Shown: piece by piece, positions 1 through 7,410 of the stretch
How positions within the stretch are numbered: the stretch's first letter is position 1
How the letters are laid out: every line of letters starts with the position of its first letter
Origin: CAYMDP01 sp964389375
GTDB taxonomy: Bacteria; Bdellovibrionota; Bdellovibrionia; Bdellovibrionales; UBA1609
Direction: 5' to 3'
NCBI GenBank assembly: GCA_964389375.1
Contig: CAYMDP010000002.1
Span: 1 to 64,000 of the forward strand
DNA: 64,000 nt
Position numbers and translations under genes: made by a program
Notes under the pieces: generated by a model
Databases searched by the model: none
Told to the model about the DNA's origin: nothing
The model's input: only the letters and a program-made list of their open reading frames with translations

Positions 1-56
1 AGAGCAGCGGAATCATAATCCGCGTGTCGGGGGTTCAAATCCCTCTCCCGCTACCA
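1..56 (+). tRNA. tRNA-Met(CAU), 3' part; 5' end lies outside the window
   Basis: The visible part contains the end of the D arm, an anticodon stem gcgga/tccgc with loop atCATaa, the variable loop, a T arm with loop ttcaaat, the 3' acceptor strand tcccgct, a discriminator A and an encoded CCA. The CAT anticodon together with the GCTACCA end fits elongator tRNA-Met. A tRNA-Ile2 (lysidine-modified CAU) cannot be formally excluded without the 5' half. Its last 33 bases form one end of the 34-bp direct repeat that bounds the neighbouring integrated element, so it is the integration target. Confidence 0.9.
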
Positions 57-57
57 A
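24..57 (+). repeat. att site (left), 34-bp direct repeat in tRNA-Met
   Basis: These 34 bases, from the variable loop to the base after CCA, recur perfectly at 10345-10378. The flanking bases differ on both sides (c versus a before it, t versus a after it). This is the classic footprint of site-specific integration into a tRNA 3' end, and an integrase gene starts 117 bp downstream. The functional tRNA is kept on this side. Confidence 0.92.
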
Positions 58-173
58 TTTTACTGATTTTGTCAGTAGTTTCAAATACTTAGCAAAAACG
101 TGTAGGGGATTTTGTGTAGGGGATGTAGGTAAAACTCCTTGAGAAAATAGCCCTTAAATCCGAAATAGAAGCT

Positions 174-1304
174 GTGAAAAAGAAATCCAGCGGCTCATTC
201 TATGTAAGAACGGCACGAAGCACGAGCGGTGCAATCCGTTGGTATCTCTACAAAGAGTCGTACCTCGACGGTAAGAAAATCCAAGAGTCTATTCCTAAGA
301 AATTGTTTACAGAGTTTGGCTTCAAAAAAGAATGGTCCGTTATCGAGGCGAAGGAACGCTGCAAGCGTCTCAATCAAGAGCATAGGTTACAAGTTGGAAG
401 CCACATCAAAGCGGCAAAGAGATCTGAAGAGTTAGCAATCTACGATGAGCTATTGCTCCCAGAGCATCTAGTAAAAGAGTTCTTTAATGTGATTGAGTCC
501 GAGAGCTTTGGGACCAGTAAACACGTCGAAAAGCTAAAGAGTCACTTCGTTACAATTCAGAGAATAATCAAGACGCTAAAACTACACCCTACAGATTTCA
601 AAAAGAAGAGTTCTGCGATCTATAAACACTTTGAAGCTCAGAAATACAGCTCTGATTATACGGCAAAGCTAATTAGGAGCTTAAATCAGTGGGGGAGTTT
701 CTTCTGTGAGTCCCAAGGCCTGTTTTTTCATCCTGTGATGGCACCTAAAGGCATTGTAAGAGCTAGAATTCAAGAAGCGCAGCTAAGTAAGAAGAACGTG
801 AAACGTGCAAGTGAACCGCTGACTGAGGAGCTACTGAAGAAAGCGCGACTGAAATTCAGTGATCCAGCACACTTCAATTTTATTGCTATCTCATTTTGGT
901 TTGGGCTTCGGCCTAGTGAAGTGGAAAATCTATTGAATCCAGAGTTCTATAGGGTCAGTAAAGAGGGCGGTGTGCAGGTTTTAGAGGTATACCAGCCTAA
1001 GCTTGTATCACTTGAGAAAGAGAAGAGATGGAAGTTTATTCCATGCTTTTTAAAGGAACAGCAAGACGCCCTAAGGCTAATCCAAAGTGGACAGTTTAAG
1101 AGGCCCCATTCAAAAACCATTAAGAAAATCTTTGGACCTGGGTTCGGTCTTTATAGCGGTAGAAAAGGGTTTGAGGCTATGATGGTAGAAAAGGGCCAGA
1201 GCTTTGAGGACATTTCTTCGTGGCTTGGTCACACTAGCCTAGATACCACCTATCAGCGGTACTCCAAGCGGCGCAGATTAAGTTGGAATAAAATTAGTGG
1301 GTAG
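174..1304 (+). CDS. Tyrosine recombinase/integrase of the tRNA-Met element
   Basis: This 376-residue protein has the C-terminal catalytic fold of phage integrases. The first Arg lies in FGLRPSE (about residue 244). The second Arg lies in YSGRKGFE, where the usual His of HxxR is replaced by Tyr. WLGHTSLDTT precedes the nucleophile region YQRY, with Tyr363 the probable nucleophile. The N-terminal half should contain arm-binding and core-binding (SAM-like) domains. It starts with GTG and a weak ribosome site. Position next to the att site and orientation away from the tRNA fit an enzyme catalysing integration and excision at 24-57 and 10345-10378. The His-to-Tyr change is uncommon but tolerated in some families. 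Confidence 0.9.
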   Translation: MKKKSSGSFYVRTARSTSGAIRWYLYKESYLDGKKIQESIPKKLFTEFGFKKEWSVIEAKERCKRLNQEHRLQVGSHIKAAKRSEELAIYDELLLPEHLVKEFFNVIESESFGTSKHVEKLKSHFVTIQRIIKTLKLHPTDFKKKSSAIYKHFEAQKYSSDYTAKLIRSLNQWGSFFCESQGLFFHPVMAPKGIVRARIQEAQLSKKNVKRASEPLTEELLKKARLKFSDPAHFNFIAISFWFGLRPSEVENLLNPEFYRVSKEGGVQVLEVYQPKLVSLEKEKRWKFIPCFLKEQQDALRLIQSGQFKRPHSKTIKKIFGPGFGLYSGRKGFEAMMVEKGQSFEDISSWLGHTSLDTTYQRYSKRRRLSWNKISG

Positions 1305-1408
1305 TGCGTTTTCTTCAGAATTACCTTAGATAAAATATCGGCTAAAGTCTCCTTCAGAACTAAACAAAATTACCGATATAAAATAAAGATAAGATTGAGG
1401 GGAATTTA

Positions 1409-1855
1409 ATGAGGTACTTTCTGTTTTTAGTTATTTGCGGCGTTCTTTCGGGTTGCGCAACACCCTATCAAAAAATGGGATTGGCTGGCGGGTATGATGA
1501 AATGAAGTTGGGTCAAGACTTATATCAAGTAACATTCAAGGGAAATGGCTTCACAGGAAGCGAGGCAGTTCAAAAGCATTTTCTTCGTCGATGTGCTGAA
1601 ATTGCGATTGAAAAGGGGTTCGAGTACTTCGCTTTGATCAACCAGGAGGCTGAAGCATCTCGGAGTAGTTTGGGGTCGACATACAATGGGACAGTTACTC
1701 AAAACTACTATGGTGGTTACAACTATTCGGGAACTGCAAACACAACTACCGTGACTCGCCATGGACGAACGGGAGTGATCAAGTTATTTAAAGAAGGGAC
1801 GCAACCGCCCGTAGCGTACGACGCCAAAGAGATATTAAAGGGCTTTCTGGATTAA
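1409..1855 (+). CDS. CC0125/CC1285-family lipoprotein
   Basis: The 148-residue protein begins with a lipoprotein signal peptide with lipobox LSGC (Cys16). It is followed by the GGYDEMKLGQDLYQVTFKGN segment that characterises the CC0125/CC1285 lipoprotein family, and by a Tyr/Gly/Thr-rich stretch near residues 95-115. The family's function is unknown. The ATG follows an AGGGGAA ribosome site. It sits inside the mobile element just after the integrase and has the look of bacterial envelope cargo rather than a phage gene. A surface role such as altering the host envelope after lysogenisation is possible but only a guess. Confidence 0.75.
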   Translation: MRYFLFLVICGVLSGCATPYQKMGLAGGYDEMKLGQDLYQVTFKGNGFTGSEAVQKHFLRRCAEIAIEKGFEYFALINQEAEASRSSLGSTYNGTVTQNYYGGYNYSGTANTTTVTRHGRTGVIKLFKEGTQPPVAYDAKEILKGFLD

Positions 1856-1898
1856 GTTAAAGGGAAGGTGTTCGGTTACCTCCGTCCCTACATCTGTT

Positions 1899-2591
1899 TC
1901 AACCTTTAGGTATCATATCCGAAAGATTAAAAACTCTAACATTCTTTGGATTAGGAATAGCGTATCCAATCTTACGTGGACCATTCTCTAATTTCTTAAG
2001 TCTTGGTATGTCCACCAAAATTGAATCTGCATAGCTAAAACATAGGACATAATTGAAATCCTGACGACACCTAGATGCCTCGAATGGTTCGGGATCACCA
2101 ATTCCAAGGCCTCGTATTGGTAAGGAAGTTCCTACTATATATAAATCATCCCAAGTGCTTTTCAGTCTAGTAACTTCGGCCTGAAGGAAATCTACATAAT
2201 CGCTTCTTAGCATTACCTCGTTATCTGACTCCAATAGCTCAACAATTTTTTCGGTGAGTTGGGAGACTAACCGATTGAACAGCGACACTGGACGGTTTTT
2301 ATCTTCAGAAAATGGAGTAAACTCGAAAGACTTCCAGTTTATGGATTGGTGTTCGTGCCTAGCTCTACCAACCATTCGGTAGGGCATCCCATCAAAAAGT
2401 AAATTTTCAAGTTTCTCTTTTTCTTCTTTTATCCAATTTTCAAGTACTTCAGAGCGTTTTGAATCATCCGAATCCCAGCTTTCTTCTCGCAAACTCAACT
2501 GCCCAAGCTCTAGTTCAAAAGATTCAATGTTGATTTGGATTTCGGTAATTTCTTTCTTACGTTTTGCGATCTTATTTACGACATCACTCAT
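1899..2591 (-). CDS. Hypothetical protein, N-terminal coiled coil
   Basis: The 230-residue cytoplasmic-type protein is not recognised. Residues 1-65 are charged and heptad-like (KKEITEIQINIESFELELGQ), suggesting a coiled coil; a second helical, acidic segment spans roughly residues 100-145. There is no signal peptide or membrane segment. It points against its neighbours within the mobile element, converging on the lipoprotein gene. No function is proposed. Confidence 0.6.
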   Translation of the reverse strand: MSDVVNKIAKRKKEITEIQINIESFELELGQLSLREESWDSDDSKRSEVLENWIKEEKEKLENLLFDGMPYRMVGRARHEHQSINWKSFEFTPFSEDKNRPVSLFNRLVSQLTEKIVELLESDNEVMLRSDYVDFLQAEVTRLKSTWDDLYIVGTSLPIRGLGIGDPEPFEASRCRQDFNYVLCFSYADSILVDIPRLKKLENGPRKIGYAIPNPKNVRVFNLSDMIPKG

Positions 2592-2853
2592 CTTGCGTTG
2601 TCCTCACTAGCCCCTCATTTCATCAATACAAGTTGTTTATGTCACGGACTCACAGCGTGTTGAATCGAATCTAGCCTAAATCCTACAGACTTAATGTTTG
2701 AGTTAACCGAACTCTTGTTGCCATTTGTTGTTGAACTACGTTCTCTTGCTACAAGAAAACCCTCACAATTTTTAAAAACCCGAAAGAATTACTTTTTACT
2801 TGCCTTGCTGGGAGCAATTCAAGACCATTTTGTAAACAAAGGTGGCTTGCAAT

Positions 2854-3144
2854 ATGGCGGATAAATTTATTGATGTTAAGGACACTAAGGGAAAGTTAAT
2901 AACGATCAATCCAGACCTCATTTCGGAAATGAAGCCCCAAAGATTCGGACAGTTTTACGTTTCATTTGTAGGCGGCGATAGTGGTCAAGACGAAATTTCG
3001 GATGATGGAAAACTTGGAACGAGAATTAAAATGGCCAGTGGTCAGGTAATAAAAACCTTAGAAAAAATCGATTCGATAAAACATAGGATCGCTAACGGCA
3101 CAGCTAACCCTCCAGAAATTAAAGGCGCACAGGAGGAGGAATAG
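2854..3144 (+). CDS. Small hypothetical protein
   Basis: This small acidic protein of 96 residues begins MADKFIDVKD. A GTG start 12 bases upstream (2842) would add four residues, but the ATG is preferred because AAAGGTGG stands about ten bases before it. The pattern (a beta-rich first half with a repeated request for I/L, then a helix EKIDSIKHRIANG and an acidic tail) is reminiscent of short regulators of mobile elements. No family is recognised. It converges with the HTH gene that ends at 3168. Confidence 0.5.
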   Translation: MADKFIDVKDTKGKLITINPDLISEMKPQRFGQFYVSFVGGDSGQDEISDDGKLGTRIKMASGQVIKTLEKIDSIKHRIANGTANPPEIKGAQEEE

Positions 3145-3167
3145 CTAGAGCCCAGACAATACTCTAC

Positions 3168-4088
3168 CTAAGAGCATTGTAAGTTTATGCCAATTTGGTA
3201 TTTAAGCTTAGGGTTAGCACCTTTAATGTTCTTAACTTTCAAGTATTGTCGTTTATGGCTCTCTACCGACTCAATGAGCAGTTTAAGCATGGGCACATCA
3301 CCTTCAATGGGACACCAAACGTCAGGAACTTGATTATTATTTTCTAAAATGAGGACCTTAACCTTCTCGTAAACGGCGCTAACAATGAGGTATTCACTCA
3401 TTAACAGTTTGAAATTGTTTAAAGTCTTACGGACACCTTCGGGACTCATTCCAACTTCGCTACCAATCTGCCTCAAGGTAAGACCTTCGGCCATAAGGTC
3501 CCATATTTTTTTTATTCGTTCGCCTTCGAAACCAGGCCATTTCGAAAAGGTCTCGATGCTCTCTAGATTTTCAATTGCGTTCGACGACTTTGTATTGAGA
3601 GTTTGAGAAGGAACTTTGGCATAGCTTCCGTCCAACCACAGGTCCTGTTTAAACCCTTCCTTAGACAGAATGCTTTCCCATTCTTTAAATATCTTCTCGC
3701 CGACCTTCTTAGCCTTCTCAGGGTCAGATTCAAGACTATCAGGAGAATCCTTCTCTAATTGTTTTTTACCTAACTCTAAAATCATCTTATTGTACTTCTG
3801 GCTATGATCTAAAAGGGCTTTATTTGTACAGGATTTAACCTTACCCAATTCAACGTATTCGTTCTTATAGTTGGTAGAATCTATTGCCTCCTCGAAGACT
3901 TCTTGCCAATCTTCTTTAGGGTTTCGTGGGATTTTGAATGATTCTAAAAACGGGTCAGGCGGTTCATTGTCGAATCTAAGATAGAGGGGTTCTTCAGTTG
4001 CATCATCCTGCTTATGGTTATCATTTTGAGACTTGTTTGTTAAATGGTCCCACTTACCCCTGTAAGGGCCTCGCTTACTTTTCTTCAC
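3168..4088 (-). CDS. Helix-turn-helix domain protein of unknown function
   Basis: The 306-residue protein has a basic N-terminus (MKKSKRGPYRGKW), a charged middle, and a clear HTH near residues 195-230: LMAEGLTLRQIGSEVGMSPE followed by a recognition-helix-like GVRKTLNN. This resembles sigma-70 region 4 or a terminase-small-type HTH. DNA binding is therefore likely. In the setting of a phage-derived element it could be a regulator or a packaging/recognition protein, but the sequence does not decide this. Confidence 0.6.
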   Translation of the reverse strand: MKKSKRGPYRGKWDHLTNKSQNDNHKQDDATEEPLYLRFDNEPPDPFLESFKIPRNPKEDWQEVFEEAIDSTNYKNEYVELGKVKSCTNKALLDHSQKYNKMILELGKKQLEKDSPDSLESDPEKAKKVGEKIFKEWESILSKEGFKQDLWLDGSYAKVPSQTLNTKSSNAIENLESIETFSKWPGFEGERIKKIWDLMAEGLTLRQIGSEVGMSPEGVRKTLNNFKLLMSEYLIVSAVYEKVKVLILENNNQVPDVWCPIEGDVPMLKLLIESVESHKRQYLKVKNIKGANPKLKYQIGINLQCS

Positions 4089-4403
4089 GTCTTTTCTCTC
4101 CTGTTTACGGGCTTCAATTAGGATAAGTGAAGTAGAGGAATCCCCCCTAATAAAAAATCACAGGTAAAAGAGTTTATCAGACTGAATTTAGTTCCCTGAG
4201 AGGGAGAACTTTTAATTTAGTGCCTTGAAAAGTAGTCTCAATTTATATTCTACATAAGTTCACTTTATACTGTATCGAAGTGATGCGGTGTTAGGTGAGA
4301 TTATTATATAGGAGAGAGGGCTTGCAGTAGCGACTAAAGCCTCCTATATCGTTGAAGCAGTCGAGGACTTTCATTAAATGATTCATGAATAAAGGGTTTA
4401 GGC
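4089..4403. other. Non-coding gap between divergent genes in the element
   Basis: The 315 bases between the HTH gene (leftwards) and the effector-like gene (rightwards) hold no convincing gene. A small imperfect hairpin (agttccct/agggagaact, about 4189-4210) is visible. Promoters for both genes are expected here but no confident -35/-10 pair was identified. Confidence 0.4.
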
Positions 4404-5417
4404 ATGACAATTCACGGTAGCTGTCCGATATGGAGAACACCAGCCCAATTAGGACATGGGTTCTCAAGACTTCCTGGGTCAAGCGGAAATGTCGCCCCCG
4501 ATGTTAGAGAAGTGATTGTTTCTTCGCGCGTCGGGGGTGGGTACTCCCTAACGAGAGATGTTCGAAATCAGCTTCGCAAAATAGATGATTATATGAGGGC
4601 TCGACTGACAACCTGGATCGCAGAGCAGCGAAGCTTTGGAGTCGAGTGTCCACATATAAATTTAGAGGTTTTTCAACGTGAAATTTCTCGTCGTCCACTT
4701 ACTGTGAATGAGAGGGCAGATCGGCTGCTTAAATATATACGTAGTAAAACACCTCATCTCGGGGATGCGCTCCTTTACTATCCTGGTATCAAAGTCACTC
4801 CAGCCGACAAAGATTATGAGATGCTCGCCGTTTCCGAATCAATCAATAAGAAAGAGCTGACTTATCTGATTGAGTTTTTAACAGAATTAAGGTTCTTGAC
4901 CACTCTATCCTCAGATAATGAAAGGTATGATTTTACTATTTCTCCGACAGGTTATGCACACCTTGCAGAACTTGAAACAAAAAGCGTTTCCTCTGATCAA
5001 GCATTTGTGGCTATGTGGTTTGATTCATCAATGGACAACCTTTACTTTAAGGGCATTGCCCCCGGCATTGAGAAGGCTGGCTATAAACCGATGAGGATAG
5101 ATAAAAAGGTTCACAATAACAAAATTGACGATGAGATTATTGCTGAGATTCGTCGCTCACGCTTTATAGTAGCTGACTTTACTCAAGGTGACGACGGGGC
5201 GAGGGGCGGCGTGTATTACGAAGCGGGTTTTGCTCGCGGCCTCAATATTCAAGTATTCTCCACTTGCTCAGCGGACTCCATTAAGGACGTACATTTCGAT
5301 ACTAACCATTATTTGCATCTCCTTTGGAGTCCTGACGATTTTGATAATCTGAGTGATAAGTTGGCCGTTGCGATTTCTGCTACCATTGGTGACGGGCCAT
5401 TGAAGAAAATCCTTTGA
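4404..5417 (+). CDS. Nucleoside 2-deoxyribosyltransferase/TIR-like domain protein, candidate defence effector
   Basis: The 337-residue protein has a C-terminal domain (about residues 195-335) with the pattern AFVAMWFD, then IDDEIIAEIRRSRFIVADFT, then GGVYYEAGFARGLNIQVF. This is the signature of the nucleoside-2-deoxyribosyltransferase-like/TIR-like fold used in several antiphage systems as a nucleotide- or NAD-consuming effector (established for families such as retron-associated Ndt proteins). The Glu in YYEAGFARG matches the catalytic Glu position. Residues 1-190 may form a sensing region; the start SCPIWRTPAQ resembles a zinc-knuckle CPxxGTPA motif that has lost cysteines. Its place inside a phage-satellite-like element suggests interference with competing phage. 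Function is inference. Confidence 0.6.
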   Translation: MTIHGSCPIWRTPAQLGHGFSRLPGSSGNVAPDVREVIVSSRVGGGYSLTRDVRNQLRKIDDYMRARLTTWIAEQRSFGVECPHINLEVFQREISRRPLTVNERADRLLKYIRSKTPHLGDALLYYPGIKVTPADKDYEMLAVSESINKKELTYLIEFLTELRFLTTLSSDNERYDFTISPTGYAHLAELETKSVSSDQAFVAMWFDSSMDNLYFKGIAPGIEKAGYKPMRIDKKVHNNKIDDEIIAEIRRSRFIVADFTQGDDGARGGVYYEAGFARGLNIQVFSTCSADSIKDVHFDTNHYLHLLWSPDDFDNLSDKLAVAISATIGDGPLKKIL

Positions 5418-5724
5418 GTGATCCAGTTGACCAAGTCTGTCTGGTTATTTATTTGGTTATGAAATATGATAAAGGTCAGTAGTTATAAGTATTTGGGTCC
5501 TTCGGAACGTTTTAAAATCGTACGATGGGGAAACTCGCGGCATTTAGCTACACTTCAGTAGGAAATTAGTAATTTCAACTACTTACGAATCATTCTCATT
5601 TTAATACACCTATCATATTCCAGTGATTACAATAACTTAGACTTCACTCCCCTAAGGATAATATAGATATCGGTGTGAATATGGCTTTAGGCCCAAACAA
5701 GTTCCTTTCAACTACAAGACTTAG
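5418..5724. other. Non-coding gap between convergent genes in the element
   Basis: This 307-base AT-rich gap contains no supported gene. An imperfect hairpin (aaatt/aattt core flanked by agtag/ctact) lies near 5558-5584. It could serve as a terminator region or hold replication-origin sequence for the adjacent replication gene; nothing visible decides. Confidence 0.35.
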
Positions 5725-7077
5725 CTAGATAACTCTCTTGGATCTCTTCAAAGTATGATCCCTAATATCACTAACAATCCCTTCAATTAACCTTGGCCTA
5801 TCTTTGTCTCTCCAACCAGGGAGCGAGTATGCCCATGCAAGGTAACCTTCCGGATCATAAAAGAAGAACTTCATAGCCACAGCATAGTGAGTCTTTAGCC
5901 ACTGCCCGTCTTTGATGGTTAACGGTGGACTATCGTGATCAGTTTGCAGAGGGAGAACATCGGCTTCATTAGACTCTGAATCAGTGGCACACAATAAATT
6001 ACATACTACGCCCCTACTAGTTGCGCTCGCAGGTGATTCGTCTGCCATTGCTAGAGGCGGCACTAAAGCCGCCCTTGAGTGAATAACCTCTAAAGCCTCT
6101 CGAAGGAATCCTGTTGCGTAGTAAACCTTAGCGCATACACCCGGTTTATACGTTGGTGACTTGAGTTCAAGTAGCGAAGCCTCACGAAATCTTTTAATAA
6201 GTTTAGAAATAGTGGCTCTGTTAACCCCTAAGTGTTTAGCGTAGTATCCTTGCGAGAGTTGGGTGCCCCGGATCAATCTCTTGTTAGCAAGTAAGGCCCT
6301 CATAAACTTCTCGGATAGCTCGGTGGTACATTGTCCTTTGAGACTGTCGTGCATAGACCCCTCAAAGAACACTATCGGAGTGTCGCTCGCCTCTCTATGA
6401 TCATCCAGGTAGGTCACATTGGATAGGTCAGGGTTATCAGTTCCACAGAGTGCAAAATCATCAAGTGTTGGTTCGGCCCTCCATGCAGTGGTTAGGTTTG
6501 GTAATTCATTGGCTATCTTCGTCACGTTCTCAGGGGTCACAAACACTATGGATAGGGCTGGCTTGGTTAGATCAATAGCCTCGTAAAGAAAATTGGCTAG
6601 GATACTCTTTAGGGCAGTTCGACAAGCCTCTGTGTGGTCCGCTTTGGGATTGATAACTTCAATTTGAAATAGCGCCTTAACCTTACCGGAAGCAGTTCTA
6701 ATGACTATCGAGTCTGGATAGTTGTGTTTAAGATGCTTCTCTAGTGAATCAAAGTCGAGAAGCCCATTAGGGAGGTTGTCGAAGTCAGCCGCGCAGAGTA
6801 TTAGCTCAGGGCTATCAATCGAAACCGGATAGCTGCCAGCTTCAAGTTGGTTATGTTTAGTTATCCATCCTGACCATAACCCAAGTTTAGGCTGACGCCT
6901 TTTGTTCTTATAACTCTTGCGTAGGTCGGCATGATCATTGGTTCTAAACCAGTTAGTTTCATTTGTGGGGTATTGCGAACCCTTGTCTCTGACCAGAGCA
7001 TAAACCAACGGCGTCCCATCTGATAACACGAAAACGTGTTTAGTAGACTTCTGTTTTTTAGGTTTTCCTTTGGCCAT
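5725..7077 (-). CDS. Primase-like replication protein with winged-helix domain
   Basis: The 450-residue protein has an N-terminal region (about residues 20-215) with LILCAADFDN, matching the hhhDhD metal motif of archaeo-eukaryotic primases (AEP). VIRTASGKVKALFQIE follows at the place of the second motif, although the usual His is not obvious, and DLTKPALSIVFVTP stands near the third. A winged HTH follows near residues 260-310 (QGYYAKHLGVNRATISKLIK). This resembles primase/replication initiators of plasmids and phage satellites. No helicase Walker motif is seen, so host helicase would be needed. It points away from the capsid gene across a 333-bp gap. Replication role moderately sure, AEP assignment less so. 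Confidence 0.55.
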   Translation of the reverse strand: MAKGKPKKQKSTKHVFVLSDGTPLVYALVRDKGSQYPTNETNWFRTNDHADLRKSYKNKRRQPKLGLWSGWITKHNQLEAGSYPVSIDSPELILCAADFDNLPNGLLDFDSLEKHLKHNYPDSIVIRTASGKVKALFQIEVINPKADHTEACRTALKSILANFLYEAIDLTKPALSIVFVTPENVTKIANELPNLTTAWRAEPTLDDFALCGTDNPDLSNVTYLDDHREASDTPIVFFEGSMHDSLKGQCTTELSEKFMRALLANKRLIRGTQLSQGYYAKHLGVNRATISKLIKRFREASLLELKSPTYKPGVCAKVYYATGFLREALEVIHSRAALVPPLAMADESPASATSRGVVCNLLCATDSESNEADVLPLQTDHDSPPLTIKDGQWLKTHYAVAMKFFFYDPEGYLAWAYSLPGWRDKDRPRLIEGIVSDIRDHTLKRSKRVI

Positions 7078-7410
7078 GGTTCTAATGCTAGCACGATAGA
7101 TTTATAAACTACGAACGAAAATAAATTCTAGGTCTAAATAAAATTAAGTTAAGCAGCGTTGATTTTCACGAATGGTTATCTCGACGAATACATTCTCAGA
7201 ATCAAAGGTGTGAAATTCACATCGAGTTTTAAATACTTACATCTAAACGGGCTCATGCGAGTTGTCGCTGAGCTTATTAGTAGATAGATCGACGGCATAT
7301 CGGTCAGTTCTCCTTAGTTAGTTAGCTGCATTTTTCCCAGGTGTAGATGCCGGTGAAAGGGTTTTACGTTTCTCCCTTTGCGACCGGCGACTTTTAGAAA
7401 GGATTTTTAC
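7078..7410. other. Divergent intergenic region between replication and capsid genes
   Basis: This 333-base region separates the leftward replication gene from the rightward capsid gene, so it should hold both promoters and could hold the replication origin. The only clear structure is the hairpin at 7350-7387 described separately. No iterated direct repeats were noticed by eye. Confidence 0.4.
7350..7387 (+). promoter_or_regulatory. Hairpin in the 5' leader of the capsid gene
   Basis: Two nested complementary arms, ccggt (7350-7354) with accgg (7383-7387) and aaaggg (7356-7361) with cccttt (7374-7379), would form a stem-loop. It ends about 12 bases before the AAAGGA ribosome site of the capsid gene. 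It lacks a T-run, so it is more likely an mRNA structure that affects translation or stability, or a protein-binding dyad, than a terminator. Confidence 0.5.

Noticed and set aside
7378..7410. Upstream TTG start of the capsid fusion gene
   Set aside because: The extra eleven codons overlap the leader hairpin, and AAAGGA is placed for the ATG at 7411.
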